Positions 17,434 to 26,700 of a stretch of DNA of 38,522 bases are shown here, in pieces (position 1 is the first letter of the stretch; the number at the start of each line of letters is the position of its first letter). Position numbers and translations under genes: made by a program. The stretch comes from Melioribacteraceae bacterium. GTDB taxonomy: Bacteria > Bacteroidota > Ignavibacteria > Ignavibacteriales > Melioribacteraceae. The stretch is taken from positions 1 to 38,522 of the forward strand of contig JALVFE010000014.1 of assembly GCA_027030245.1 (NCBI GenBank), given 5' to 3'. A model generated the notes under the pieces. It worked only from the letters and a program-made list of their open reading frames with translations, was not told where the DNA came from and made no database searches.

Positions 17434-17461
17434 AAAAACGGCATAGAAATATGCCGTTTTT
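17434..17461. terminator. Bidirectional rho-independent terminator
   Basis: An 11-bp stem (AAAAACGGCAT/ATGCCGTTTTT) with a six-base loop, with an A-run on the left and a T-run on the right, placed between two convergent genes. It should stop transcripts from both sides. Confidence 0.85.
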
Positions 17462-17487
17462 CATTTTAAAAATTTCTTCTTACAAAA

Positions 17488-17973
17488 TCACAACTCGTAA
17501 CGGATTCCGCTTGTTATAGCAAAATAAAACACCGAAGTTCCGGAGGCAAAGATCGGTCCAAGTTGTAAGTCTGCAGGAATATAAATCTTTGGTGCGACTT
17601 TGAAATTAGCACCCCCTCCGAACCGGATAGCGAAATATGGTCCGCCGGTGAAAATCCACAAACTGAATCCCGCATTAGCATAAGGTTTTACATTCGATCC
17701 CGGAATATCAAAATAATATTTGAAGTAATCCGCCCACTCTATAGGTGTTCCACTTTGCGTGTTTATATTAAACTCCGTACCAACGCCCATGTTTCTATTA
17801 AATTTGTACTCTGCCATGGGACCGATTTGCAACCCTGCGGCACTGCCACCGCCACCGCTGGCAATAGAAATACCAAACCGCCCGCCGAAAATCCATTGCG
17901 GTTTTTGAGCAAAAGCGGAATCGCTAAAAACCAATAGAAACAGTAACGAAATAGAAAATATTATTCTTCTCAT
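17488..17973 (-). CDS. Small outer-membrane beta-barrel protein
   Basis: 161 aa. Signal peptide MRRIIFSISLLFLLVFSDSAFAQ, then a Gly-rich barrel with strands such as FGGRFGISIASGGG, GLQIGPMAEYKFNRNMGVGTEFN, PYANAGFSLWIF, YFAIRFGGGANF and the terminal YFAITSGIRYEL. GGAG precedes the ATG by 7 bases. It is not closely similar in sequence to its two barrel neighbours. No specific role can be given. Confidence 0.82.
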   Translation of the reverse strand: MRRIIFSISLLFLLVFSDSAFAQKPQWIFGGRFGISIASGGGGSAAGLQIGPMAEYKFNRNMGVGTEFNINTQSGTPIEWADYFKYYFDIPGSNVKPYANAGFSLWIFTGGPYFAIRFGGGANFKVAPKIYIPADLQLGPIFASGTSVFYFAITSGIRYEL

Positions 17974-18109
17974 GATTACTCCATTATTATTTTTATGTTT
18001 TCCCGAGAATCTTTATATTTGTAAAACATATTTCATAAATTAATTTCGACCTATTTATTTAACATACCTATTTTATTAATATTTATCAACAAAAACACGT
18101 GGAGGTATT

Positions 18110-18778
18110 GTGAGAAGAACATTATTAATTACAGCTTTTATTTTTTCCTTTTTTAGTATTATAAGCGCCCAACCTTCACTGGGTGTTTTTGTAGGTTACG
18201 GGCTTTCTTCTTTTGATAAGGAGCTCGTGGGGGGCGTTAGTTTAGAAGAAACTGCCGGCTACCTTCCAATCGGTGCTCAAGTAGGCTACAGTTTAACAGG
18301 TTTAAGCTTTGGATCATTAAGTTTTCTGGCTGAATTTAACTATTCCGCGGTACCGTTTACTTATGAAACGTTCGGAGATTTAGACGGCACCGGATCCGAA
18401 ACCAAAACATCCGAAATAAAAATCAGTCAAACTTTTGTCGGCGCCGTTTTCAAAATGAAATTTGGTACTGGGTTCTTCAACCCGTTTATCCGCTTGGGTG
18501 GCGGAGCTTATTTGGGAAGCGTTAAACAAGAATTTACCCAAGAAGTAAAAGATTATTTGCAACAATACGGTCAGACAATTGAAGATGCGGATATTGATTT
18601 CAAAACCGCGTTCGGATTTAATATTGGAGCGGGCACCGACATCAGAATCGGGAAAGTAACCGGTTTATTTGGTGAATTTGTTTATCATGTTGTCTCGAGA
18701 GAATTGGATATGGAAGGCGCTCAATCTCAAGGCGCAAATAACTGGGCTGTTCTCGTAGGTTTCCAAATAGCAATTTAA
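18110..18778 (+). CDS. Outer-membrane beta-barrel protein, GTG start
   Basis: 222 aa. The start codon is GTG at 18110, fixed by a strong GGAGG four bases upstream and the signal peptide (RRTLLITAFIFSFFSIISAQ) that follows it. The mature part has barrel strands (PSLGVFVGYGLSSFD, GAQVGYSLTGLSFGSLSFLAEFNY, PFIRLGGGAYLGSV, AFGFNIGAGTDIRIG) and ends NNWAVLVGFQIAI. A charged loop around residues 145-165 may be surface exposed. A MITE-like element lies 25 bases after the stop. Confidence 0.83.
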   Translation: MRRTLLITAFIFSFFSIISAQPSLGVFVGYGLSSFDKELVGGVSLEETAGYLPIGAQVGYSLTGLSFGSLSFLAEFNYSAVPFTYETFGDLDGTGSETKTSEIKISQTFVGAVFKMKFGTGFFNPFIRLGGGAYLGSVKQEFTQEVKDYLQQYGQTIEDADIDFKTAFGFNIGAGTDIRIGKVTGLFGEFVYHVVSRELDMEGAQSQGANNWAVLVGFQIAI

Positions 18779-18803
18779 CATCCCGGATTTACTTAACTGT
18801 AAC

Positions 18804-18946
18804 GGGGCTGTCTCTGAATTTAATAATCGTCATCCCGTCCGCCAATGGCGGATCGTTTCGGGATCTATTTTTGAGCTTTTTTCAAAATTTTTGATGCTAA
18901 ACCAATCCGCTCACAGCGGACAAAAAGACACTTTCGAGACAGCCCC
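18804..18946. mobile_element. MITE-like element with GGGGCTGTCTC terminal inverted repeats
   Basis: 143 bp bounded by perfect 11-bp inverted repeats GGGGCTGTCTC (18804-18814) and GAGACAGCCCC (18936-18946). Inside are REP-type palindromes: TCCGCC-AAT-GGCGGA (18838-18852) nested between ATCCCG (18832) and CGGGAT (18859), and TCCGCT-CAC-AGCGGA (18906-18920). There is no ORF of note, so any mobility would depend on a transposase elsewhere. No clear target duplication flanks it. The right end is followed by a T-run, so it may also terminate the barrel gene upstream. Confidence 0.65.
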
Positions 18947-19025
18947 TTTATTTTTTTACCATTCTAAAATAATTATTTCTTATTTTAACGGTTGACTTCT
19001 TGTCCACAAATAAGTTTCCCGGTAC

Positions 19026-20897
19026 GTGAAAAGATTATTAGATAACATAAACGGAAAAAAAATCGGTAGGTGGGTAACTGTTTATCTTAGCACTTCCGTT
19101 ACTTTAATCGGTGTTGTTCACCTTTTCAGTATACGTTATCACCTTCCATCAACTCTGTTCGATGTTTTATTGACCATTCTCGTATCCGGTCTTTTCTTTA
19201 TCGTAATAATAGCTTGGTATCACGGGGAACAGGGCAGGCAAAAATTCAAGCCGGCAGAGATAACCCTTTATTCAATTCTTTCAATATTAACAGCCATATC
19301 AATCTACATTGTAGCAAACAGAAAGAAAATACAAATTCTACCTTCCAACGTAAAAACCATAGCAGTATTGCCTTTCACTAATATTAACGGCGATAAAGAA
19401 AGCGAATTTTTTGTTGACGGAATTACGGAAGATATTATAACACAACTTTCAAAACTCTCCGATTTGAATGTGATTTCCCGGACAACAATGATGAAATACA
19501 AGAACACAAACAAAAGCATAAAAGAAATAGCCGGGGAAGTCGGTGCCGGTTCAATTTTGGAAGGAAGCGTAAGAAAAGCAAGCAACCGCGTAAGAATTGT
19601 CGGCCAGCTTATAAACGCAAACGAAGATAAACATTTATGGGCGGAAACATACGACCGCGACATTGAAGATATTTTTTCCATCCAATCGGAAATTGCACGA
19701 AGAATAGCTGACGAATTAACGGCAAAACTCTCGCCCCTCGAGAAAAAATTAATTAATACAAAACCAACCGAAAACCTCGATGCATATACGCTTTATCTTA
19801 AAGGAAAATATTTCTACAATAATTACACAAAAGAAGACAATGAAAAAGCAATTTCCCTTTTCAAAAAAGCATTATCGGAAGATCCTGAGTATCCGCTCGC
19901 TTTAGCGGGTTTGGCCGATTCGTATAATCAACGCGTATTAAAATACTGGGACGAGAAAACATGGCACGACTCGGCAATTGTACTGAGCAAAAAAGCTTTA
20001 CAGCTAAACCCTAATCTTCCCGAAGCATATAAATCGCTGGCTACAGCTTACGACGGGCTTGGGGAAAAAAGCGAGGCCGCAATCTTTTATAAAAAGGCAA
20101 TCCGTTTGAACCCTAATTATACAAATGCCATTATGAATTACGGACAAATTAAACTTTTCAACGGCGAATACGATGAAGCCTATTATTGGATACGCAAGGC
20201 GAATATCCTTGCCCCCGATAATATACTTGGGATTATCAGTAGAAGTTATATTTACAGATATTTATTATGTTACAGCTTATCAATTCAATGGGCAAAAAAA
20301 GCCGTGGAATTAGAACCGGCAAACATTCTTGCTTTAACAAACCTCGGCGATGCCTATCTTTACGCAGGCGATTATTCCAACGCAAAAATTATTTTCGACC
20401 GCCTTACTAAATTAAACGAAAAATGGATTTTAGGGTGGTTTCTGGGAGTGCGCTTAGAAACCGCGCTCGGTAATTTCGAATTGGCTAAAAAATATGCCGA
20501 TAAATATTTGGAAATTGCCGGTACCAAACCGGAATACTTTTACGGATATTTCTTATTAAAACTGGGCAAAGAAAAAGAAGGTTGGGAAATTTTAGAAAGG
20601 GAAAAAAAATCTTATTCCGATTTTATTTCAAACGAACCCGATGCAACAAACATGGATTACATCGCACTGGCAGAGATTTACTCAATCTTTAACGATCAAG
20701 AAAACGCTTTCAGAATTTGGGAGCAAGCAATTTCACGCGGCTATACGGATATTAAAAGAACCGTTTATTATCCTTTCTTAGATCCGTTAAAAAAAGATAT
20801 CCGTTACGATTTACTTATTACAAAAATGCGCTCGCGTATCGATTCGCTTAAATCCGTTATTAAAAACAAATACCCCGATAATGATATTTGTAACTGA
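19026..20897 (+). CDS. Membrane-anchored TolB-like domain / TPR protein (copy A)
   Basis: 623 aa, GTG start. Three N-terminal membrane helices (about 16-37, 43-65, 78-97) with a conserved WYHGEQGRQK between the last two, then a TolB-N/FlgO-like domain at about 106-230 (IAVLPFTNINGDKESEFFVDGITEDIITQLSKLSDLNVISRT, GSILEGSVRKASNRVRIVGQLINA, HLWAETYDRD). From about 245 to 600 there are TPR units (ALSEDPEYPLALAGLADSYN, ALQLNPNLPEAYKSLATAY). This domain pair is familiar from adenylate-cyclase and CadC-like proteins, but no cyclase or DNA-binding domain is present, so it is probably a scaffold or sensor at the inner membrane. It is a paralogue of the protein at 31823-33691, down to a shared Cys-Asn end. 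No good ribosome site is seen. Confidence 0.85.
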   Translation: MKRLLDNINGKKIGRWVTVYLSTSVTLIGVVHLFSIRYHLPSTLFDVLLTILVSGLFFIVIIAWYHGEQGRQKFKPAEITLYSILSILTAISIYIVANRKKIQILPSNVKTIAVLPFTNINGDKESEFFVDGITEDIITQLSKLSDLNVISRTTMMKYKNTNKSIKEIAGEVGAGSILEGSVRKASNRVRIVGQLINANEDKHLWAETYDRDIEDIFSIQSEIARRIADELTAKLSPLEKKLINTKPTENLDAYTLYLKGKYFYNNYTKEDNEKAISLFKKALSEDPEYPLALAGLADSYNQRVLKYWDEKTWHDSAIVLSKKALQLNPNLPEAYKSLATAYDGLGEKSEAAIFYKKAIRLNPNYTNAIMNYGQIKLFNGEYDEAYYWIRKANILAPDNILGIISRSYIYRYLLCYSLSIQWAKKAVELEPANILALTNLGDAYLYAGDYSNAKIIFDRLTKLNEKWILGWFLGVRLETALGNFELAKKYADKYLEIAGTKPEYFYGYFLLKLGKEKEGWEILEREKKSYSDFISNEPDATNMDYIALAEIYSIFNDQENAFRIWEQAISRGYTDIKRTVYYPFLDPLKKDIRYDLLITKMRSRIDSLKSVIKNKYPDNDICN

Positions 20898-20908
20898 TCT
20901 GAAGAAAA

Positions 20909-20927
20909 GCGGCACCGTAAGCGCCGC
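20909..20927 (-). terminator. Terminator hairpin after the barrel gene
   Basis: GCGGC (20909-20913) pairs with GCCGC (20923-20927) in the 35-base gap between convergent genes. Read on the minus strand the stem is followed by TTTTCTTC, as expected for termination of the gene at 20933-21613. Confidence 0.5.
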
Positions 20928-20932
20928 CAATC

Positions 20933-21613
20933 TTACAAGATATTAAACTTGCATGCCACAACCGCTTGAAACGTAAGTATTTTGTAGCTTACATCTTCGA
21001 TTACATCACTAATACCGTAACGAAAGGTTAATTGGGGCGAAAGGGTGATTAATCTGGAAATACTTATGTCTATACCCGAACCTGCCGCCAAAGCAAACCG
21101 TGTATTTGTATTCTTCAATGTTTCTTTGGACTTTTGCGATTGCTGACCGTTTTGGAAATAGTAACCCGGAGTGGTGATGGTAACTTCCCTTTCCAATTCG
21201 GCACTTAAGTTAAACCCCAAAGCCGGTCCGAACAAAAAATAAACACCTACGTTCGGTATGCGGTATTTAAACATTGTTTCAAGCTGAAAATAAGAAATGC
21301 TCACATCGTTATCGATATTGAAACTTACAACCTGGTTTCCTTGATTTTGTGATGCCGTTTGCGAAGTGGAACCGCTCCGGTTATCATAAAACGCCATGGT
21401 TGTAAGAATACCCAGAGACCTGTCGGAATTAAACGACATATCGATTTGAGCGGTAAAAGCCATTCCGAATCCGCTGCCGCCTTCGTCTATATCGGAACCA
21501 TTATGGAGATTAAAATTTAATCCGAGCGCCGGACCGATTGACATCCGGAATTGAGCTTGAGAATTATTAATGCAAAGAAATGCAAACAAAACAATAAACA
21601 AATACTTTTTCAT
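20933..21613 (-). CDS. PorT-like outer-membrane beta-barrel protein
   Basis: 226 aa. Signal peptide MKKYLFIVLFAFLCINNSQAQ, then a barrel opening FRMSIGPALGLNFNLHNGSD, with GVYFLFGPALGFNLSAELER, RFALAAGSGIDISISRLITLSPQLTFRYGI and a hydrophobic end (VVACKFNIL). A Ser/Gln/Asn-rich loop at about 80-95 (GSTSQTASQNQGNQ) is probably exposed. GGAGG lies before the ATG. Last gene in the line after the kinase, two regulators and the repeat lipoprotein, only 35 bases after the lipoprotein, so it is likely an output or sensed partner of that system. Confidence 0.85.
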   Translation of the reverse strand: MKKYLFIVLFAFLCINNSQAQFRMSIGPALGLNFNLHNGSDIDEGGSGFGMAFTAQIDMSFNSDRSLGILTTMAFYDNRSGSTSQTASQNQGNQVVSFNIDNDVSISYFQLETMFKYRIPNVGVYFLFGPALGFNLSAELEREVTITTPGYYFQNGQQSQKSKETLKNTNTRFALAAGSGIDISISRLITLSPQLTFRYGISDVIEDVSYKILTFQAVVACKFNIL

Positions 21614-21648
21614 TTTATCCTCCGTTTGGATTTGTAATTAGTTCGTTT

Positions 21649-22362
21649 TTATGGTATCGTATAGTTCGATGTAGTAGTATAATCACTACCGGTTGCCGCA
21701 ATTTTTCCATAGAAAGTAAATTTCCACTGTTGACCGCTCGAAACCCCCGTGTAACCGGCCAGCACATACCAATTATCTTTTTTGAATACTGTTGTGCCGT
21801 CGCCGTTAAGCGTATCGGTAAATCCGTTTACTTGAACGTCAACTTTGGAAATTGTTATATCGGTATTCGGATTAAAAATAAATTCCGTTGTGTTTGGGTC
21901 TTGCCCGGCTCTATGCGATATTTGGATAACCACATTTCCTGTTCCTCCGCCTCCGGTAGCTGTCACCGTATATTTAACCGTAACGTTAAAGCTCTGCCCG
22001 TTTGCCGCTACTTGTCCGATTATATTGAAAGACCATTCTTGCCCTTGTTGAACTCCGGTATATTCTTCCAACTCATACCAAGTATCTTTCTTATAAATCG
22101 TGTTTGGATCACCTTGAACTTCGTCGGTGAAATTTTGCACTTGCACAATCACTTTTTGAATTTTAACGTCTTGATTCGGTTTAAGAAGAAAAATGGTTCC
22201 CCCTTGATTTCCCGGTTGTGTCTTCACTTCGAAAGAGACGCCGGAGTTATTGCCACCACCCAAACCGGGTAAAAAAGGATTTCCGCCGCCGTCATCATCT
22301 TTATTGCAACCAGTTACAATTGCAATTATTAAAAGAATTAATATTTTCAGTTTACTTTTCAT
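21649..22362 (-). CDS. Lipoprotein with two tandem copies of one domain
   Basis: 237 aa. Lipobox IVTGC, then an Asp- and Gly-rich tether (NKDDDGGGNPFLPGLGGGNN). Two homologous units follow, about 41-132 and 142-236, separated by GGGGTG. Both carry TFxF-type strands and matching blocks: KIQKVIVQVQNFTDEVQGDP / KVDVQVNGFTDTLNGDG, YKKDTWYELEEYTGVQQGQEWSF / FKKDNWYVLAGYTGVSSGQQWKF, and a late QVAANG / KIAATG. I do not recognise the fold; all-beta is likely. Its ATG, with GGAGG upstream, lies inside the last 11 bases of the second response-regulator gene, so the two are translationally coupled. This makes it a candidate sensory or effector partner. Confidence 0.85.
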   Translation of the reverse strand: MKSKLKILILLIIAIVTGCNKDDDGGGNPFLPGLGGGNNSGVSFEVKTQPGNQGGTIFLLKPNQDVKIQKVIVQVQNFTDEVQGDPNTIYKKDTWYELEEYTGVQQGQEWSFNIIGQVAANGQSFNVTVKYTVTATGGGGTGNVVIQISHRAGQDPNTTEFIFNPNTDITISKVDVQVNGFTDTLNGDGTTVFKKDNWYVLAGYTGVSSGQQWKFTFYGKIAATGSDYTTTSNYTIP

Positions 22363-22990
22363 TTTTGCCCTCCGTTTTTTTATTTAAATTTTTATGAATC
22401 GTCGAGTATATTTTCCTTATTTCGATCATAATTTCCCGAACGGTTTTATTTAACTCAGCCGCCACGGTGCTGTATGTTTTTCCCGCCGATATTTTTTCGA
22501 CTACCGATTTTTGAATTCCGGTAAGCTTATGGGAAACGCCTTCTTTGGAAAAACTGCCGCCGCTTTCCCGCTTTAATATTTGCCTTGCAACGTTTGGGGT
22601 CATCGGCGAACCGCCGTTAAGCGTAAGGGTAATGGATTTAATAAATTCATCCGGACTCGTTTTTTTCGGTATAAATCCGATTGCACCGGAAGATATTGCT
22701 TCGAAAACATTTTTATCGTCTTCGTATGCGGTGGATATTAAGATTAGCGTTTGGGGATAATGCTCACTTAAATATTTCGCACCTTCTATACCGGAAATTC
22801 CCGGCAGTTTTATATCGAGAATAACTATGTTTGCATTGCCGATAATACCGGAATTAAAGGCGTCATTACAATTTGAGAAAGAACCTATCACTTCGAAATC
22901 CGGAACGGCATTAAACAGGATTTCCCATCCGTTCCGTATAAATTTGTTATCTTCTATTATCACAATTAAAACTTTTGAACTTAAAGACAA
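22352..22990 (-). CDS. Response regulator with degenerate DNA-binding domain
   Basis: 212 aa. The receiver domain (about 5-125) has the acidic pair Glu13-Asp14, phospho-acceptor Asp59 (ILDIKLPG), the switch Ser/Thr in ISTAYED and Lys in IPKKTSP. The C-terminal part (about 150-200) aligns with a LuxR/NarL helix-turn-helix (LTGIQKSVVEKISAGKTYSTVAAELNKT) but departs from consensus at the recognition helix: VREIMIEIRKIYSTIHKNL where the neighbour has IDGVYYHIRHIYEKL. It may bind another site, or none. The start is TTG at 22990, chosen for AAGGA nine bases upstream and because no ATG precedes the receiver. A 22-bp motif lies 62 bases before the start. Confidence 0.88.
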   Translation of the reverse strand: MSLSSKVLIVIIEDNKFIRNGWEILFNAVPDFEVIGSFSNCNDAFNSGIIGNANIVILDIKLPGISGIEGAKYLSEHYPQTLILISTAYEDDKNVFEAISSGAIGFIPKKTSPDEFIKSITLTLNGGSPMTPNVARQILKRESGGSFSKEGVSHKLTGIQKSVVEKISAGKTYSTVAAELNKTVREIMIEIRKIYSTIHKNLNKKTEGKNEK

Positions 22991-23051
22991 TTGTTTTAGT
23001 CCTTATCACATTAATTCTTCTGTTTAATTATACGCCGGATGGATTAAAAAC

Positions 23052-23073
23052 ACACTACATAAACCTGTAGTTT
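23052..23073. promoter_or_regulatory. Shared 22-bp motif, copy 1
   Basis: Left half ACACTAC, two variable bases, right half AAACCTGTAGTTT, with ACTACA/TGTAGT inverted arms. It lies between the two response-regulator genes, in front of the second one (start 22990). A second copy at 31719-31740 differs only at the two variable bases. Likely a regulator binding site; which regulator binds is inference. Confidence 0.6.
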
Positions 23074-23099
23074 ACAAGGGCATGAAAACAGGTAAGCCG

Positions 23100-23774
23100 T
23101 TATTTTCTGGGGGGCTGGATTAATCTTTTCTTAATTGCTTCGGCAACCGCCGCTGCTCTTGAGTGAACTTCCAATTTTTCGTAAATATGCCGTATATGAT
23201 AATAAACGCCGTCAATCGAAAGGAACAGATTTTCGGCAATTTCCGAATAGGTTTTCCCTTGCGCCATCAAAGAAAGAATCTGCTCTTCGCGCTCGGTTAA
23301 TTTTTCAATTACACCGACCGGAGTTTTTATTTCGTTAGTTTTTTGAAACGACTTTATAACTTTACGCGCAACGTTGGGACTCATAGGCGAACCGCCGGAA
23401 CAAGCTTCGCGCAAGGATTCAATCAATTTATCCGGTGATGTTTTTTTTGATAGATAACCTACCGCACCGGCACAAAGTGCGTCGAATATTTTATCTTCAT
23501 CTTCATAAACAGTGCACATTATGATGGTTAAGTCGGGATATTTTCTTCTTAAAAATTTAACGCCTTCTATTCCCGAAACCCCGGGTAATCCGATATCCAT
23601 TATCACCAAATCTGCTTCCCCGAATTTCCCGGTATCCTCGAAAGCTTCTTCGCAGCTTCTGTATGCTCCGGTAACAGTAAAATCTTCTTGTTGATTGATT
23701 ACCGCTTGCCATCCCTCGCGAATGAATTTATTATCCTCAATTATAATTATGTTTTTAATTTCTTCGCATGGCAT
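23100..23774 (-). CDS. NarL/FixJ-type response regulator
   Basis: 224 aa. Receiver domain about 7-125 with Glu13-Asp14, phospho-acceptor Asp60 (VIMDIGLPG), Thr in MCTVYED and Lys in LSKKTSP. A complete LuxR-type helix-turn-helix follows at about 158-220 (LTEREEQILSLMAQGKTYSEIAENLFLSIDGVYYHIRHIYEKLEVHSRAAAV). It should be phosphorylated by the kinase encoded just upstream, whose stop is 9 bases before this ATG (GAGG ribosome site). Compared with the second regulator downstream, it shares the receiver pattern EDNKFIR.GW and SPNVAR.., showing a recent duplication. Confidence 0.94.
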   Translation of the reverse strand: MPCEEIKNIIIIEDNKFIREGWQAVINQQEDFTVTGAYRSCEEAFEDTGKFGEADLVIMDIGLPGVSGIEGVKFLRRKYPDLTIIMCTVYEDEDKIFDALCAGAVGYLSKKTSPDKLIESLREACSGGSPMSPNVARKVIKSFQKTNEIKTPVGVIEKLTEREEQILSLMAQGKTYSEIAENLFLSIDGVYYHIRHIYEKLEVHSRAAAVAEAIKKRLIQPPRK

Positions 23775-23783
23775 AGTTCGCCT

Positions 23784-26700
23784 CTAATTGTTTTTCAAAG
23801 GGAATAACAATTCCCATTTCGTTCCTTTACCTATGGAAGATTCAAGCGAAACCGTTCCACCCAAATCTTTAGCTCTATCGCGAATATTTTTAATCCCGTT
23901 ACGGTCGGTTTTCATATTAACGTCAAAACCTTTTCCGTTATCCTCAACCTTTAAGTTTAATATATTTTTATTAAAACTAATTTTTACGTATAACTCAGTG
24001 CAACCCGAATGTTTTACCGCATTGGTTACCATTTCTTTATAAATCAACCAGAGATTTCTTCTTTGCTCCATTGATATTTCCCCGCTTTCAGCCTTTTCAG
24101 GTATTTCCAATCGATATTTTATGTCCTTGCTTTCACAAAGATCGGAGACATATCGCCGGAATTTCGGTAAAACAATTTCCCAAGTATCGTTTTCCGGATT
24201 AATCGACCAAATAATATCGCTCATCATTTCACTCGCTTCGGTCGAACTTTCGATTATTAAAGACAACAGATTTTTTACGTTTTGAGAAGCCGCATTGCCG
24301 ATTTCTTTCAATACAGCATTTGCAAAAAATACAATACCGGTAATGGTTGCGCTTACTTCGTCGTGAAGATCCTGCGCAATTTTGTTTCTTGTTCTTTCCA
24401 CCGCCAACAATTTATTAACTCGGAATACATGTATTTCCCAAAGTATAAAAGCGATTAAGCCCAACACCAATAACCTGAACCACCAAGTTTGCCAGTAAGG
24501 CGGTAAAATTTTTATCAGCGCCGTTGCCTCGTTATTTGTCCAAACGCCCTTTCCGTTTGTTCCTTTAACCTTAAACAAATATTCTCCTGGTGGAATATTG
24601 GTGTAACTGGCAACCCTGTTTTTCCCGCTGTAAACCCAATCTTTATCAATACCTTCCAATTTGTAAGCGTAAGTATTATTTTCCGGGGAGCTGTAATCCA
24701 ACACGGAAAATTCTATCGAAAAGAAATTCTGACTGTAGGAAAGCGTTACCTTTTTGTTTTGGATTATTCCCGCAATGTTTAACGGTTTATTGAAAACACT
24801 GAATTTAGTAAGCGTTATTTTAGGAACCGCAGAATGCCTTTTTATTTTCCCGGGATAAAAGTATGTTACGCCTTCTATACCGCCAAAGTAAAATTTTCCG
24901 CTTTTACCCGAACAGTAAGCACCTCCGTTGAACTCAAGATTTCTCAGTCCGTCCGATTGCGAAAAATTGGAAACAGCATAATTATTAATATTAAACCTTG
25001 AAATACCTTTATTTGTGCTTAACCACAAATACCCGGATGAATCGGGAAGAACAGCGTAAACCGTATTATCGGGTAAACCGTTTTTCTTAGTAAACAAAAT
25101 GAATTCATCCGTATTTATGTTAAGTTTATTCAAACCGCCGCCCCACGTTCCGATCCACAAAGAACCGTTTTTATCTTCCGCAACGCACCAAATACTGTTA
25201 CTGCTAATGCTTTCCAAATCGTTTAATTTATTTTTATACTGCCGGACAGTTTTTCTATCCGGTAAAATTTTATATAAACCCCCGTGCATTGTACCGACCC
25301 AAAGATTAAAATTTTTATCTTCGAAAATCGAGAGTATTGAATTGTTGGTAAGTTTATGTTTTTCATTCGTTGAATTATATGTAACGATTTTATTTTTACT
25401 TCTGATAAATCTAAAAAGACCTTTAGAGCAAGTGCCAATCCACATATCATGGGCATGATCTTCAAAGAGAACGGAAACGCACCCGTTGGGAATGCGGAAA
25501 TTTTCAATTTTACGAAACTTGTTTTTGTTTCTGTCGAAAACAAATAAATTATCCGATTGATCGAATCCGATCCAAATATTCCCTTTGTAATCTTCACAAA
25601 TTGCGGTAATTGTATTACTGCATGTTTCGTTTGTACTCCAGAAAAAGTGGAAAAACTTATCTTTGCCTTTGGGACGATAATTTAATCCTCCTCCATCGGT
25701 ACCTATCCACAATCCGCCTTTTTTATCCTCGCAAATGGAAATTACCGAATACGGAGTAAGACTTCCCGGATCTCCCGGAACATAAGAAATATTTTTGAAG
25801 TATTGTTTGCTTTCATCGTATTTGCTGATTCCCCCGCCGTAAGTACAAATCCACAGCACTTTGTTTATGTCTTGGTAAAACGAAAAAATAGCGCCTTTAC
25901 TCAGCGACCACTTCTTAACGGGATCATTCCGGAAATTATTAAATCGATTGCTTCCGCTTTCCATAACGCTTATTCCTTTGTCGATAGTACCTGCCCACAA
26001 TCTGCCCCCGGCATCGAAAAAAAGCGACGAAACCCTATCGCTGCATAACGAAAACGGATTTCCCGGTTGATGACGGTAGTGCGAAATTAACGAAAGCATA
26101 GAATCGTAAACAAATATCCCTTGCCCGACGGAAGCAACCCAAATATTCTTATTTATGTCTTGGATAATTTGAAAAATAACCCCATCATTTAACTTTTTAA
26201 GTTTTGATTTATAATTATTATCTGCGAAGTTTTCAATACAGAAAAGCCCACGCCAAGTACCCAGCCACAGATTATTCCGTGTATCAAAATACATAGTGTA
26301 TAAGCGAAGGTTTTTACCGGCGCTAAAAGCATCCCGCGTAAAAAGATCTCCCGAATCCGAGTATCGAAAAAGCGCACCGGAAGATGCACCAAGCCATAAT
26401 ATACCTTGCCGATCTTCACATATTGTTACTATTCTTACATTGTCCGATAACGAATCGTGCGGAAATTCATAGTGCTTAAATCCATCGGTCGGGAAAAGAT
26501 ACCTGTCGAGTTTTCCGTCAAGACTGATAATCCACAAATTACCTTTCGAATCGACAAATAATTTCCTTATCCAATTCGATGAAATAGAATTTGAATCGTA
26601 CGGATCGTGTTGATACAACGTGAATGTATATCCGTCGTATTTGTTTAATCCTTCTTGGGTGGCGATCCATATAAATCCGGTTGTGTCTTGTACCAGACTG

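Noticed and set aside
19026-20897. Adenylate cyclase or CadC-type regulator
   Set aside because: The TolB-like domain and TPRs are shared with such proteins, but no cyclase catalytic domain or winged helix is present.
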